From assembly GCA_964649895.1 (NCBI GenBank), contig CAZYRX010000003.1:1-64000 (forward strand): a DNA stretch of 64,000 bases, given 5' to 3'. The DNA comes from Halanaerobium sp964649895 (GTDB lineage Bacteria > Bacillota > Halanaerobiia > Halanaerobiales > Halanaerobiaceae). Each line of letters begins with the position of its first letter. Position 1 is the stretch's first letter. Positions 52,048 through 60,631 of this stretch are shown piece after piece. The translations under genes were made by a program, and so were the position numbers. The notes below the pieces were generated by a model. It had not been told where the DNA came from. It worked only from the letters and a program-made list of their open reading frames with translations, and did not search any database.

Positions 52048-54015
52048 TTATTTTACCTGACTTCCGTTCGCAATATCATCACTGACTGTCGATAATACCA
52101 TCTTACCTTCTGGGCCTGAAGCTGCTAAAATCATTCCCTCAGATTTCACACCAAAAATTGTAGCCGGTTCTAGATTAGCCACAACAAGAATTTTTCTGCC
52201 GATTATATCTTCTGCTGCAAAATGCTGAGAAATCCCAGCTACCAGCTGTCTTTCCTCCAGCCCTATATGGACCTGAAGTTTTAGTAATTTGTCGCTTCCT
52301 TCAATTTTCTCTGCTTCCAGAATTTCTGCAACTCTTATATCTGCATTCATAAATTCTTCAAATGTAATTCTGTTTTTAATCTCTACCAGATCCATTTCAG
52401 AATCCTCCTCATTATTCTTTTCTTCTTCTTTTTCTGCTTCTTTTCTTGCTTCGACCTTTTCGAAATATTCTTCTAGATCGATTCGTGGGAAAATTGGATC
52501 TCCATTGATTACCTTTACACCTGTTTTCAATCCACCCCAATTTGCATCTTCCCAGTCTGCATTTCTAATACCATCAAGTTGAGCGATCTGTTCACCAATT
52601 TTTTCGGGGGTGTCAGTTAAAAATGGCTTTAACATTACGGCAGTAATCCTGAGTGCCTCAAGCAAGTTATAAAGCACTGTCTTCAGTCTCGGCTTTTTAC
52701 TTTCATCCCGGCCCAGTATCCAGGGAGTTGTCTGGTCAATATATTTATTGGTCCTGCGTACAAAATTCCATATTTTTTCTAAAGCTACAGTATATTTAAG
52801 CTTTTCCATTTCTTTTTCAACATCTGATTTAGTGGTCTGAGCTAAATTAATCAATTCTTTATCTATTTCTTCTTTTTCTTCGACCTCAGGTATTACACTG
52901 TCAAGGTACTGTTCTACCATAGAAACCGTTCGATTTAGCAGATTACCTAAATCATTTGCAAGGTCAGAATTTATTCTCTGAATCAAAGCTTCTGTAGAAT
53001 AAGTTCCATCTGTACCAAATGCCACCTCTCTTAATAGATAATAGCGAATTGCATCTCTACCAAAATCTTCAATTAAAACCACAGGATCTACAACATTACC
53101 CTTTGATTTTGACATTTTACCAGTTTCGCTTAAAAGCCAACCATGGCCAAATACCTGTTTTGGCAGATCAAGCTCAAGTGCCATTAAAATTATCGGCCAG
53201 ATAACTGTATGAAAACGCAAAATATCTTTACCAACCAGGTGGAGATCAGCAGGCCAGTAATGTTCAAATTTATCCTGCTCTGTTTTATAGCCAATTGCTG
53301 TAATATAATTGCTGAGTGCATCTATCCAAACATAAATTACATGATTATCATCAATCGGAACAGGTACTCCCCAGTCAAATGTAGTTCTAGAAACACTTAA
53401 ATCATCAAGGCCATTTTCAATGAAATTAATCATCTCATTGCGCCTGCTTTCTGGTTCAATAAATTGTGGATGTTCTTTTATATGTTCTAAAAGACGATCT
53501 GCATATTTGCTCATTTTAAAGAAATAGCTTTCTTCCTCTACCCATTCAACTGGACGATGACAGTCAGGACAAACTTTTTCTCCATCTTTTTCTTCAAGCT
53601 GTCTTTCGGTCCAGAAAGCTTCACATGGTGTACAATACCATCCTTCATATTTGTCTTTGTAAATATCACCTTTATCATAAAGTTCTTTAAATATCTCCTG
53701 TACTACTTTTTCGTGTCTCTCTTCAGTTGTTCTAATGAAATAATCATAATCTATATCTAGTTTTTTCCAGAGTTCTTTAAATGTAGCTACAATTTGATCT
53801 ACATATTCTTTGGTATCTTTACCTGCTGCCTCTGCTTTTCTTTCGATCTTTTGCCCGTGTTCATCAGATCCGGTTAAAAACATCGTGTCATAACCCTGCA
53901 TTTTTTTGTAGCGGGCAATAGTATCTGCTGCCACCGTAGTATAGGCATGCCCAATATGTAGTTTATCACTTGGATAGTAAATAGGTGTTGTTACATAATA
54001 AGTATCTTTACTCAA
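52048..54015 (-). CDS. metG: Methionyl-tRNA synthetase (dimeric, with C-terminal tRNA-binding domain)
   Basis: HIGH motif in YYPSDKLHIGHAYTT, zinc site CTPC ... CPDC, KMSKS as GKMSKSKGNVVDP, and a C-terminal EMAP/Trbp111-like domain (FMNADIRVAEI onward) after a Glu/Lys linker. I choose TTG 54015, 9 nt after AGGAAGG, for 655 residues; the longest frame adds 30 residues of AT-rich leader, and the intermediate ATG abuts the ribosome site. Head of a string metG-rex-walJ-rlmH. Confidence 0.96.
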   Translation of the reverse strand: MSKDTYYVTTPIYYPSDKLHIGHAYTTVAADTIARYKKMQGYDTMFLTGSDEHGQKIERKAEAAGKDTKEYVDQIVATFKELWKKLDIDYDYFIRTTEERHEKVVQEIFKELYDKGDIYKDKYEGWYCTPCEAFWTERQLEEKDGEKVCPDCHRPVEWVEEESYFFKMSKYADRLLEHIKEHPQFIEPESRRNEMINFIENGLDDLSVSRTTFDWGVPVPIDDNHVIYVWIDALSNYITAIGYKTEQDKFEHYWPADLHLVGKDILRFHTVIWPIILMALELDLPKQVFGHGWLLSETGKMSKSKGNVVDPVVLIEDFGRDAIRYYLLREVAFGTDGTYSTEALIQRINSDLANDLGNLLNRTVSMVEQYLDSVIPEVEEKEEIDKELINLAQTTKSDVEKEMEKLKYTVALEKIWNFVRRTNKYIDQTTPWILGRDESKKPRLKTVLYNLLEALRITAVMLKPFLTDTPEKIGEQIAQLDGIRNADWEDANWGGLKTGVKVINGDPIFPRIDLEEYFEKVEARKEAEKEEEKNNEEDSEMDLVEIKNRITFEEFMNADIRVAEILEAEKIEGSDKLLKLQVHIGLEERQLVAGISQHFAAEDIIGRKILVVANLEPATIFGVKSEGMILAASGPEGKMVLSTVSDDIANGSQVK

Positions 54016-54366
54016 ATTTATCATCCTTCCTATTTTTTTAAATAATATATGATTATACTGCGAAATATCACGGTCTAATTCCATTAATTTATTTTTGTTT
54101 TTCAATTTTTAAATCTTTTTAAATCGTAATTTGCAGTTTTAAATTTTAAAAACTAGAGTTTCCGCAGTTTTATTATCTGAAATAACTTTATTAAATCTGA
54201 GATCTAAATCGAAATAAATCTATATAAATTGTTATAAATTCTATATTTCCTTATATAATATATTTTGTTTACAAAATATATTATAAGAGTTAATTCACAA
54301 AATCATTTAAAAAAATAAACTAATAACAGTATCTGCTTTAATAATCCTATTCTTCTTTTTAATTCT
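54016..54366. other. AT-rich gap between rsmI and metG with a long palindrome
   Basis: No gene seen. It contains a perfect 14-bp inverted repeat (54254-54285, loop TTTA) and a TATAAT at 54052-54057 that may be the metG -10 box, with no clear -35. Confidence 0.55.
54254..54285. repeat. Perfect 14-bp inverted repeat
   Basis: TATAATATATTTTG-TTTA-CAAAATATATTATA. It is all A/T apart from one G/C pair and has no T tract after it, so it is not a normal terminator; it may be an operator. Confidence 0.6.
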
Positions 54367-55236
54367 CTAATTATGATTATCTTTATCTACCGAAATAGCT
54401 GTACCAACCTTATAAACCTCACTTTTAGGCAGATCTCTTAATTTAGCAACTTTCTTAACCGCCTGCTTTTTTGTGATCCCACTCTGCATTAGTAATTCGA
54501 TGTGCTCAAGGATGGAAAGCTCTTCCCAGCCTTCACTTTCTTCTTTGATTTCTGTTCTGCCCTCTATTACAACTACAATTTCTCCTTTAATCTCCTGATT
54601 ATTAAGCCTTTGATAAAGCTCTGCAGCTGTTCCATAATATTTTTCTTCATGTACCTTTGTTATTTCTCTGACAATAACAGTCTTTCTTGCAGCCATCTCT
54701 TTACTAAATTCTTTTAAATCTTTTAATGTGTTTTTTAAGCGATAGGGTGATTCATAAAAAACTGTAGTTTTATTTTCAAGAGCCATTTCTTCTAAAAACT
54801 CTCTGCGATTATTCCCACTACGGGGAATAAATGATCTAAATACAAAAGAAGAAATATCGAGACCAGAAACTACTAGAGCTGCTAGAAATGCACTTGGACC
54901 GGGAATCGGTATAACTTCTATACTTTCTTGAACTGCTTCTTTTACCAGAATTTGACCCGGATCTGAGATAACAGGCATTCCTGCATCACTGAGCAGGGCT
55001 ATATTTTCCCCGGAATTTATTTTTTCTATTATTTCTCTACTTCTCTGCTGCTCATTATGTTCATGATAAGAAAGCAATTTTTTTTCAATAGAAAAATAGT
55101 TCAAAAGTTTTCTGCTGTGACGAGTATCTTCACATGCTATTATATCAACTTCTTGTAAAACATCCAGCAGACGCTGACTGACATCAGAAAGATTACCTAT
55201 TGGAGTCCCACAAATATATAGTTTGCCTTTTTCCAA
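54367..55236 (-). CDS. rsmI: 16S rRNA (cytidine1402-2'-O)-methyltransferase RsmI
   Basis: Tetrapyrrole-methylase fold enzyme. LYICGTPIGNLSDVSQR, ACEDTRHSRKLL, LLSDAGMPVISDPGQ and IPGPSAFLAALV are the ordered signatures. 289 residues. TTG start behind GGGGAGG, directly coupled to yabB (adjacent bases). Confidence 0.97.
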   Translation of the reverse strand: MEKGKLYICGTPIGNLSDVSQRLLDVLQEVDIIACEDTRHSRKLLNYFSIEKKLLSYHEHNEQQRSREIIEKINSGENIALLSDAGMPVISDPGQILVKEAVQESIEVIPIPGPSAFLAALVVSGLDISSFVFRSFIPRSGNNRREFLEEMALENKTTVFYESPYRLKNTLKDLKEFSKEMAARKTVIVREITKVHEEKYYGTAAELYQRLNNQEIKGEIVVVIEGRTEIKEESEGWEELSILEHIELLMQSGITKKQAVKKVAKLRDLPKSEVYKVGTAISVDKDNHN

Positions 55237-55962
55237 TTAAATATCCTCCCCATAGATCTCTTTTACTTCAGCTGTATATTCATTACTCTGCCCTTTATAA
55301 ATAACTAAAACTGGTTTAATACGCAGCCCAGGATTAGCACCTTTTTTTGCTTTAAGCAAAAAGATATCGGCTTCTTTATCCAGGCGAGACTGAACAAGTC
55401 TTAGCTCTTTAGCCTGAAAATTATATTCTGAGAGCTTTTCTATAACCTCGGTCAGTCGTTCTGCTCTATAAACAATATAAAAAAGGCCTCCAAATTTTAA
55501 TACATAAGCTGCAGCTCTTATCACATCTTCTATTTCTGCATGGATTTCGTGTCTAGCTGCTGCCAGATATTTATTGTCTGTAATCTGTCCCTCATTGAGA
55601 GGCAAATAGGGTGGATTAGAAACTACAACATCAAATGAACCTGCTGCAGTTATATCTTCAAGGCTGCAGAGATCATGATTAACTATCTCTATTTTTTGCT
55701 CTAAATTATTATGCTCAACATTGCGTTCAGCAAGATCTGCAAGAGCTTTTTGAATTTCTACACCTGTTACTTTTACACCTTCATTCTTATATGCTAAGAG
55801 AAGGGGGATAACCCCACTTCCTGTTCCCAGATCAAGTACTCTATTACCAGTTCTAAGTTTTACAAAATCAGCCAGCAATACTGAATCAGTGCCAAATTTA
55901 AAAAATCTATTATCCTGTATTATCTCTAACTCATCTTTGATTAGATAATGAATCTCTTCCAT
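55237..55962 (-). CDS. tRNA1(Val) adenine-37 N6-methyltransferase family (YabB/TrmN6)
   Basis: Class I methyltransferase with VLDLGTGSGVIPLLLAY and the amine-methylating VVSNPPYLPLNEG. 241 residues. The DNA/RNA target is inferred from the TrmN6 family; Bacillus YabB has the same place between yabA and rsmI. ATG start, adjacent to rsmI. Confidence 0.88.
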   Translation of the reverse strand: MEEIHYLIKDELEIIQDNRFFKFGTDSVLLADFVKLRTGNRVLDLGTGSGVIPLLLAYKNEGVKVTGVEIQKALADLAERNVEHNNLEQKIEIVNHDLCSLEDITAAGSFDVVVSNPPYLPLNEGQITDNKYLAAARHEIHAEIEDVIRAAAYVLKFGGLFYIVYRAERLTEVIEKLSEYNFQAKELRLVQSRLDKEADIFLLKAKKGANPGLRIKPVLVIYKGQSNEYTAEVKEIYGEDI

Positions 55963-55966
55963 TAAG

Positions 55967-56287
55967 TTATTTCTCCTTACCCTGATTTTCTAACAAGTTT
56001 AAACAAAAAAGGCAGTCTCCTTTTCTTTTTTCTCCAAAACTTAAAGGACATACATGATAACCTTCATCATAAATGTCAATCAAATTGCTGTAACCTTCTT
56101 TTTTGCGGAGTGAATCATCTGCCTGATCTTCGAAAAGAAGGCTTTTGAGTTCTTCATTTTCTCTCTGAAGTTCTTCATTTTCTTGATAAAGTTGATAGGT
56201 TATATCCTTGAGTTTATGAAAACGAAGTGAGAGCGCCTCTATCTGTTCCTGAAAATGGGCAAGGGTACTCAAAATTTCCTGGTCCAT
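55967..56287 (-). CDS. yabA: DNA replication initiation control protein YabA
   Basis: Limits DnaA activity in Firmicutes by binding DnaA and DnaN. An N-terminal leucine-zipper coiled coil (about 5-55, QENEELQRENEELKSLL) is followed by a zinc site built from YHVCPLSF and CLFC. 106 residues using ATG 56287 (a TTG one codon earlier is ignored). Confidence 0.93.
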   Translation of the reverse strand: MDQEILSTLAHFQEQIEALSLRFHKLKDITYQLYQENEELQRENEELKSLLFEDQADDSLRKKEGYSNLIDIYDEGYHVCPLSFGEKRKGDCLFCLNLLENQGKEK

Positions 56288-56308
56288 CAATTACCCTTCC
56301 TTTCAAAA

Positions 56309-57118
56309 TCAGTTAATCTCATCATAATCATCCAGATCATCTACATTAACTTCTATATTTTCGGCTGTTCCAATATCAACCTCTACTGTATGTTTTACAA
56401 GATTGCGGTCAACAATTTTGCCTTCTCCCATCTCCAATTCTACCTTTTCGCCCACATTAGGCATTTCTTTTTTTAACCTGCGGTAGGTTGTTGCCTCATA
56501 CTGAAGACAACACATTAGACGACCACACAAGCCAGATATTTTGGAAGGATTTAAAGAAAGATCCTGTTTTTTCGCCATTTTAATAGAAATTGGCTGAAAA
56601 TCTCTTAAAAATGTTGCACAACAGATAGGTAAACCACAGGGACCAAGACCACCAAGCATTTTTGCTTCATCTCTGACACCTATCTGCCTCAGCTCTATGC
56701 GTGTCTTAAATACTGAAGCTAAATCTTTAACAAGTTCTCTAAAATCAACTCTTCCATCTGCAGTAAAATAAAAGATAATTTTGTTATGATCAAATGTATA
56801 TTCAACATCTATTAATTTCATCGGTAACCCATGTTTTTCTATTTTAGCTAAGCAAATATCAAAAGCTTCTTCTTCAAGCCTCTGATTTTTTTCATGTTTT
56901 TCTCTATCTCTAAGTGTTGCTTTCCTGATTACATCTTTAAGTGGTGCAACTATTTCGTCTTCTGTAACTTCTTTTTTTCCAACAACTACCTCTGCATATT
57001 CTATACCCCGGGCAGTTTCGACTATTACATTATCTCCCGTTTTTATCTCTAAATCACCAGGATCAAAGTAATAGATCTTACCGGCTTTTTTAAAACTAAC
57101 TCCAACTACCGTATTCAT
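56309..57118 (-). CDS. ricT: PSP1-domain protein RicT (YaaT)
   Basis: Part of the Y-complex (RicA/F/T) that affects RNA processing, sporulation and competence in Bacillus. The Fe-S cluster Cys residues lie in LGPCGLPICCATF and LCGRLMCCLQYE. 269 residues. It stands between holB and yabA as in Bacillus. Confidence 0.94.
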   Translation of the reverse strand: MNTVVGVSFKKAGKIYYFDPGDLEIKTGDNVIVETARGIEYAEVVVGKKEVTEDEIVAPLKDVIRKATLRDREKHEKNQRLEEEAFDICLAKIEKHGLPMKLIDVEYTFDHNKIIFYFTADGRVDFRELVKDLASVFKTRIELRQIGVRDEAKMLGGLGPCGLPICCATFLRDFQPISIKMAKKQDLSLNPSKISGLCGRLMCCLQYEATTYRRLKKEMPNVGEKVELEMGEGKIVDRNLVKHTVEVDIGTAENIEVNVDDLDDYDEIN

Positions 57119-57145
57119 TTATTTTTACACCTCAATTATTATCTA

Positions 57146-58132
57146 TTATTGATCAGGCTGGCGCAGTTTAAAAAATAATACTTCCAGACTTAAATTTGCT
57201 CTTACATTCTCTTTAATATATCTTTCTGATCTATTAATTAAATCTAATTTTTCGATAATACTATCTAAAGTCATTAAAGCTTCATTTTCTTCTAAATGCT
57301 CTATATAATCTTTATTTTTTACTGCTCCCAGATAATCCTGTTTAATCATCATTATATCGCGATACCAGTCTGATAGCAAATCAAAACAAGGAAAGTCAGA
57401 CTTCAATAATTCTGTTAATTTCCCTGTCATTTTAAATATATCTATCGTATTTTTAGAATTTATTTCTGAAAGAAAATCATAGATCAATTTTCGGTTTTCA
57501 AAATAATTTTCTCTTTCAGCAGCCTTCAAGGCTCTGCCTGGGCTTCCAGCAGCTGTTAGACTTAATATTTCAGCCTTTTCTGCTTCAAGTCCCTTATCAA
57601 GCAGCAGTTTTTTTATTTTTTCTTTTCTGACATTTTTTAATTTTATCTGCTGACAGCGGGATATTATTGTAGGCAGCATTTTACCTGTATCTTCAGCAAG
57701 TAAAATGATAGTTGCAAAAGAAGGAGGGTCTTCAAGTGTTTTTAATAAACTATTTGCTGCTTCTTTTGTCATTTCTTCTGCATTTTCAATTATATAAATT
57801 TTATGATTACTTTCATATGGTTTATATGCAATTTCTTTTTTTAGATTACGTATCTGATCAATCGAAATTGCATTTTTATCTTCCAAAATAGCTATTCTTT
57901 TAAAATCAGGATGGTTTTGATGCATCATTTTTCTGCAGTTAATACAGCTTCCACAGCTGTCCAGCTCTAATTCTTTACAAAAAACCGCCTTCGAAAACTC
58001 GAAGGCCAGTTTGAATTTGCCTATCCCATTTTGTCCACTAAAAAGATAAGCATGACTTATTCTGTCTTTTTTGATCTCATCTTTTAGAATTTTGACTGCC
58101 TCTTTTTGTCCTAATACTGAAGCAAAACTCAT
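57146..58132 (-). CDS. holB: DNA polymerase III delta' subunit
   Basis: Clamp-loader subunit. HAYLFSGQNGIGKFKLA is the degenerate P-loop typical of delta', CGSCINC the zinc module, and ISRCQQIKL the SRC motif. 328 residues. ATG start; 31 nt after darA. The yaaR gene that lies between darA and holB in Bacillus is absent. Confidence 0.94.
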   Translation of the reverse strand: MSFASVLGQKEAVKILKDEIKKDRISHAYLFSGQNGIGKFKLAFEFSKAVFCKELELDSCGSCINCRKMMHQNHPDFKRIAILEDKNAISIDQIRNLKKEIAYKPYESNHKIYIIENAEEMTKEAANSLLKTLEDPPSFATIILLAEDTGKMLPTIISRCQQIKLKNVRKEKIKKLLLDKGLEAEKAEILSLTAAGSPGRALKAAERENYFENRKLIYDFLSEINSKNTIDIFKMTGKLTELLKSDFPCFDLLSDWYRDIMMIKQDYLGAVKNKDYIEHLEENEALMTLDSIIEKLDLINRSERYIKENVRANLSLEVLFFKLRQPDQ

Positions 58133-58163
58133 AGAAAAACTCCTCTAAATTCTATATTATAAT

Positions 58164-58523
58164 TTATAACTTGACAAACTGCTCTACATCGATAATAAAT
58201 ACTGTTGCTCCGCCAATTTTGATTTCCATTGGAAAAGAATAATAGCCCTCCAGAGAATTGGCTACTGGTGACATGGGAGCTACTGTTTTTTTGCGGGATT
58301 CACAGTTTTCTTTGATGATTTCAAGCACCTCATCTATATGCTCTTCATCAGAACCAATTATAAAGGTAGTATTGCCCTCACGTAGAAATCCACCTGTAGA
58401 TGCTAACTTGGTTGTTTGAAAACCATTTCCAGTCAGAGATTCCAGAAGATCTGCTGCATCATGATCATGGACAACCGCAACTACCATTTTTACAGTTTTA
58501 CCTGAATTAGCTCTTTTTTCCAT
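58164..58523 (-). CDS. darA: Cyclic-di-AMP receptor DarA (PII-like)
   Basis: PII-like trimeric binder of c-di-AMP. VVAVVHDHDAADLL, TTKLASTGGFLREGNTTF and the C-terminal GGATVFIIDVEQFVKL match the family. 119 residues, with a 12-residue N-terminal extension (MEKRANSGKTVK) over the Bacillus form; the ATG at 58523 is supported by GGGAGG at 9 nt. Its start overlaps the tmk stop by one base. Confidence 0.95.
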   Translation of the reverse strand: MEKRANSGKTVKMVVAVVHDHDAADLLESLTGNGFQTTKLASTGGFLREGNTTFIIGSDEEHIDEVLEIIKENCESRKKTVAPMSPVANSLEGYYSFPMEIKIGGATVFIIDVEQFVKL

Positions 58524-59149
58524 TATAATAACCTCCCGGCAGTTATGTTTTGTATTTCTTTCTGCACTTTATTCTTTTTGCGGCTCCCATCGATAATGAC
58601 AAAACGTTCTTCAGAAGCCATATCTAAATAGGCATTACGAACTCTTTTATGAAAAGCATCAACTTCTCTCTCTAGTCGATCTCCAGTTTGATCTGAGCTT
58701 AATGCCCTAGCTCTTCTAAGTCCTTCTTTAATATCTATATCTAATAGAAAAGTTAAATCAGGCCAACAGGAATCTATTACCCAGCTGTTGATTTCATAAA
58801 CTTTTTTGAAGTTTAAACCTCTTCCGGCAGCCTGATAGGCTAAGTTAGAATCTATAAACCTGTCAGATATAACTGTTTTACCAGCCTCCAAAGCAGGTTT
58901 TATTACTTCTTTGACATGTTGTGCTCTATCAGCAGCATAAAGAAAAATTTCTGCTTTATAATCCATATTACCGTATTCTGGGTCAAGCAGCAGTGAACGG
59001 ATTTTCTTGCCCAATTTTGTACCTCCAGGTTCACGAGTTATGACAACTTCAAAACCCTGTTTTTCCATATATTTACTTAAAAGGTTTATCTGGGTTGATT
59101 TCCCAGAGCCCTCTATACCTTCAAAAGTTATAAAAAAGCCTTGCGTCAA
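58523..59149 (-). CDS. tmk: Thymidylate kinase
   Basis: Phosphorylates dTMP. P-loop EGIEGSGKSTQINLL, the DR motif SDRFIDSNLAYQ with AAGRGL, and ITREPGGTKLG are intact. 208 residues. TTG start, 9 nt after GAGGGG. First gene of the tmk-darA-holB-ricT-yabA-yabB-rsmI string. Confidence 0.96.
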   Translation of the reverse strand: MTQGFFITFEGIEGSGKSTQINLLSKYMEKQGFEVVITREPGGTKLGKKIRSLLLDPEYGNMDYKAEIFLYAADRAQHVKEVIKPALEAGKTVISDRFIDSNLAYQAAGRGLNFKKVYEINSWVIDSCWPDLTFLLDIDIKEGLRRARALSSDQTGDRLEREVDAFHKRVRNAYLDMASEERFVIIDGSRKKNKVQKEIQNITAGRLL

Positions 59150-59233
59150 AACAGCCAGCCCCTCTCGACTTTCTAAGTTTTTCTTTATATATAATAATTA
59201 TATAATAATAAAATACCTATTGCAATAAAAGAG

Positions 59234-59282
59234 AGCCGGCTATTACTCCCCGGAGTTGAGCTCCAGGAAATAAATACCGGCT
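59234..59282 (-). terminator. Long hairpin after trxB, probable terminator
   Basis: AGCCGG / CCGGCT ends enclose an inner GGAG-CTCAA-CTCC hairpin with partial pairing between; CTCTCTTTTATT follows on the minus strand. It lies about 105 nt after the trxB stop and about 85 nt before tmk. Confidence 0.6.
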
Positions 59283-59386
59283 TAATATTTACTACAGTTT
59301 TGATCTCTCAGAACTGCTGTTATTAAATTAAAGTAATGTAATAGTTTTTATAAACATAAAAGCAGGTGAGATTATCCTGAAAATCT

Positions 59387-60457
59387 TCAATCTATATTTA
59401 AGGTTAAATTTAAACTATCATCTTTGCTTTTGTTATCACTATTTTTTTCATCTTTTTTTGCTTTTTCTTTTGGTATCGGTTGTACCGGTATATTTTCAGT
59501 TTCAGATAAAGTATCACTGTTTTCTTCAATGTATTCAGATGCTTTAATAGCAGCTTTTGCTCCAGAACCAGCTGCAACTACTACCTGTCTATAATCTGGA
59601 TCCTGTACATCACCGGCAGCAAAAATACCATCTACATTTGTACGCTGATGTTTATCTGTGATGATATAACCACCGTCATCTGTTTCTATGAAACCATCAA
59701 GACATTCTGTACGCGGTTTGTGACCAATAGCAATAAATAAGCCATTGACATCCTCCATCACAGTTTCTTCTTCAGTTTTATTATTAATTACTTTTATTGC
59801 CTGAAGCTTGTTGTCTCCAACTAATTCTTTAACTTCAGTATCCCAAAGTATCTCAATATTTTCTTTAGCTTTTACACGATTACCAAGAATCTTAGCACCT
59901 CTAAACTTATCACGCCTGTGAATTATATATACTTTTGAAGCAAACTTAGCTAAAAATGTAGCTTCCCAGAGTGCAGTATCTCCTCCACCAACTATCGCAA
60001 CAGGCTGATCTTTAAAAAAGGCTGCATCACAGGTTGCACAGTATGAAACACCATTACCACGCAGCTTATCTTCTTTATCTAAACCGAGTGTTCTGGGTTC
60101 TGCTCCTGTCGTAATAATTACTGCTTCAGCTGTATATTCATTCATATCAGTTTTTATATAAAATTTATCTTTATCATCAGAAAAATCAACAGTTTCTACA
60201 CTCTCAAATTCAAGTCTAACATTAAAGTTTTGAGCCTGTTGAGTCATCTTTTGAGTTAATTCAAATCCACCGATTGGTTCAGGAAAACCAGGATAATTCT
60301 CCAGTTCAGAAGTTGTTGTTATCTGGCCTCCAGGTTCTGGTCCATTTAATACTAGAGGATTTACTCCCTGTCTCGCTCCATAAATAGAAGCAGTGAGACC
60401 AGCTGGTCCTCCACCAATAATTATGAGCTGTTCGTGTTTTATATTTTCTTCAGTCAT
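59387..60457 (-). CDS. trxB: Thioredoxin reductase with C-terminal extension
   Basis: Flavoprotein that passes NAD(P)H electrons to thioredoxin. FAD site GGGPAGLTASIYGARQG, redox CATC (in SYCATCDAAFF), second nucleotide site VGGGDTALWEA with IIHRRDKFRG (Arg pair favouring NADPH) and the FAD-binding GIFAAGDVQDPDYRQ. At 356 residues it is about 45 longer than usual because of a polar tail rich in Lys, Asp, Ser and Pro. Single-gene unit between tmk and guaB. Confidence 0.92.
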   Translation of the reverse strand: MTEENIKHEQLIIIGGGPAGLTASIYGARQGVNPLVLNGPEPGGQITTTSELENYPGFPEPIGGFELTQKMTQQAQNFNVRLEFESVETVDFSDDKDKFYIKTDMNEYTAEAVIITTGAEPRTLGLDKEDKLRGNGVSYCATCDAAFFKDQPVAIVGGGDTALWEATFLAKFASKVYIIHRRDKFRGAKILGNRVKAKENIEILWDTEVKELVGDNKLQAIKVINNKTEEETVMEDVNGLFIAIGHKPRTECLDGFIETDDGGYIITDKHQRTNVDGIFAAGDVQDPDYRQVVVAAGSGAKAAIKASEYIEENSDTLSETENIPVQPIPKEKAKKDEKNSDNKSKDDSLNLTLNID

Positions 60458-60631
60458 TTTTTACTCCCCCTGTTTAGTTATAGTTAAACTGTATACAGAT
60501 GTACAATTAACCACAACTTTAATGTTAATACTAAATGGGCATTATGTCTGTAAAATCAGCTACAAGAACCAATCCTATTGTTAAAATCATTTAATAAGCA
60601 GTGTGATTTAATGATATTTTCTCACAATTAT

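Noticed and set aside
54016..54366. Possible T-box or SAM riboswitch for metG
   Set aside because: No GGTACC-type core, specifier loop or SAM-box elements are visible in the gap.
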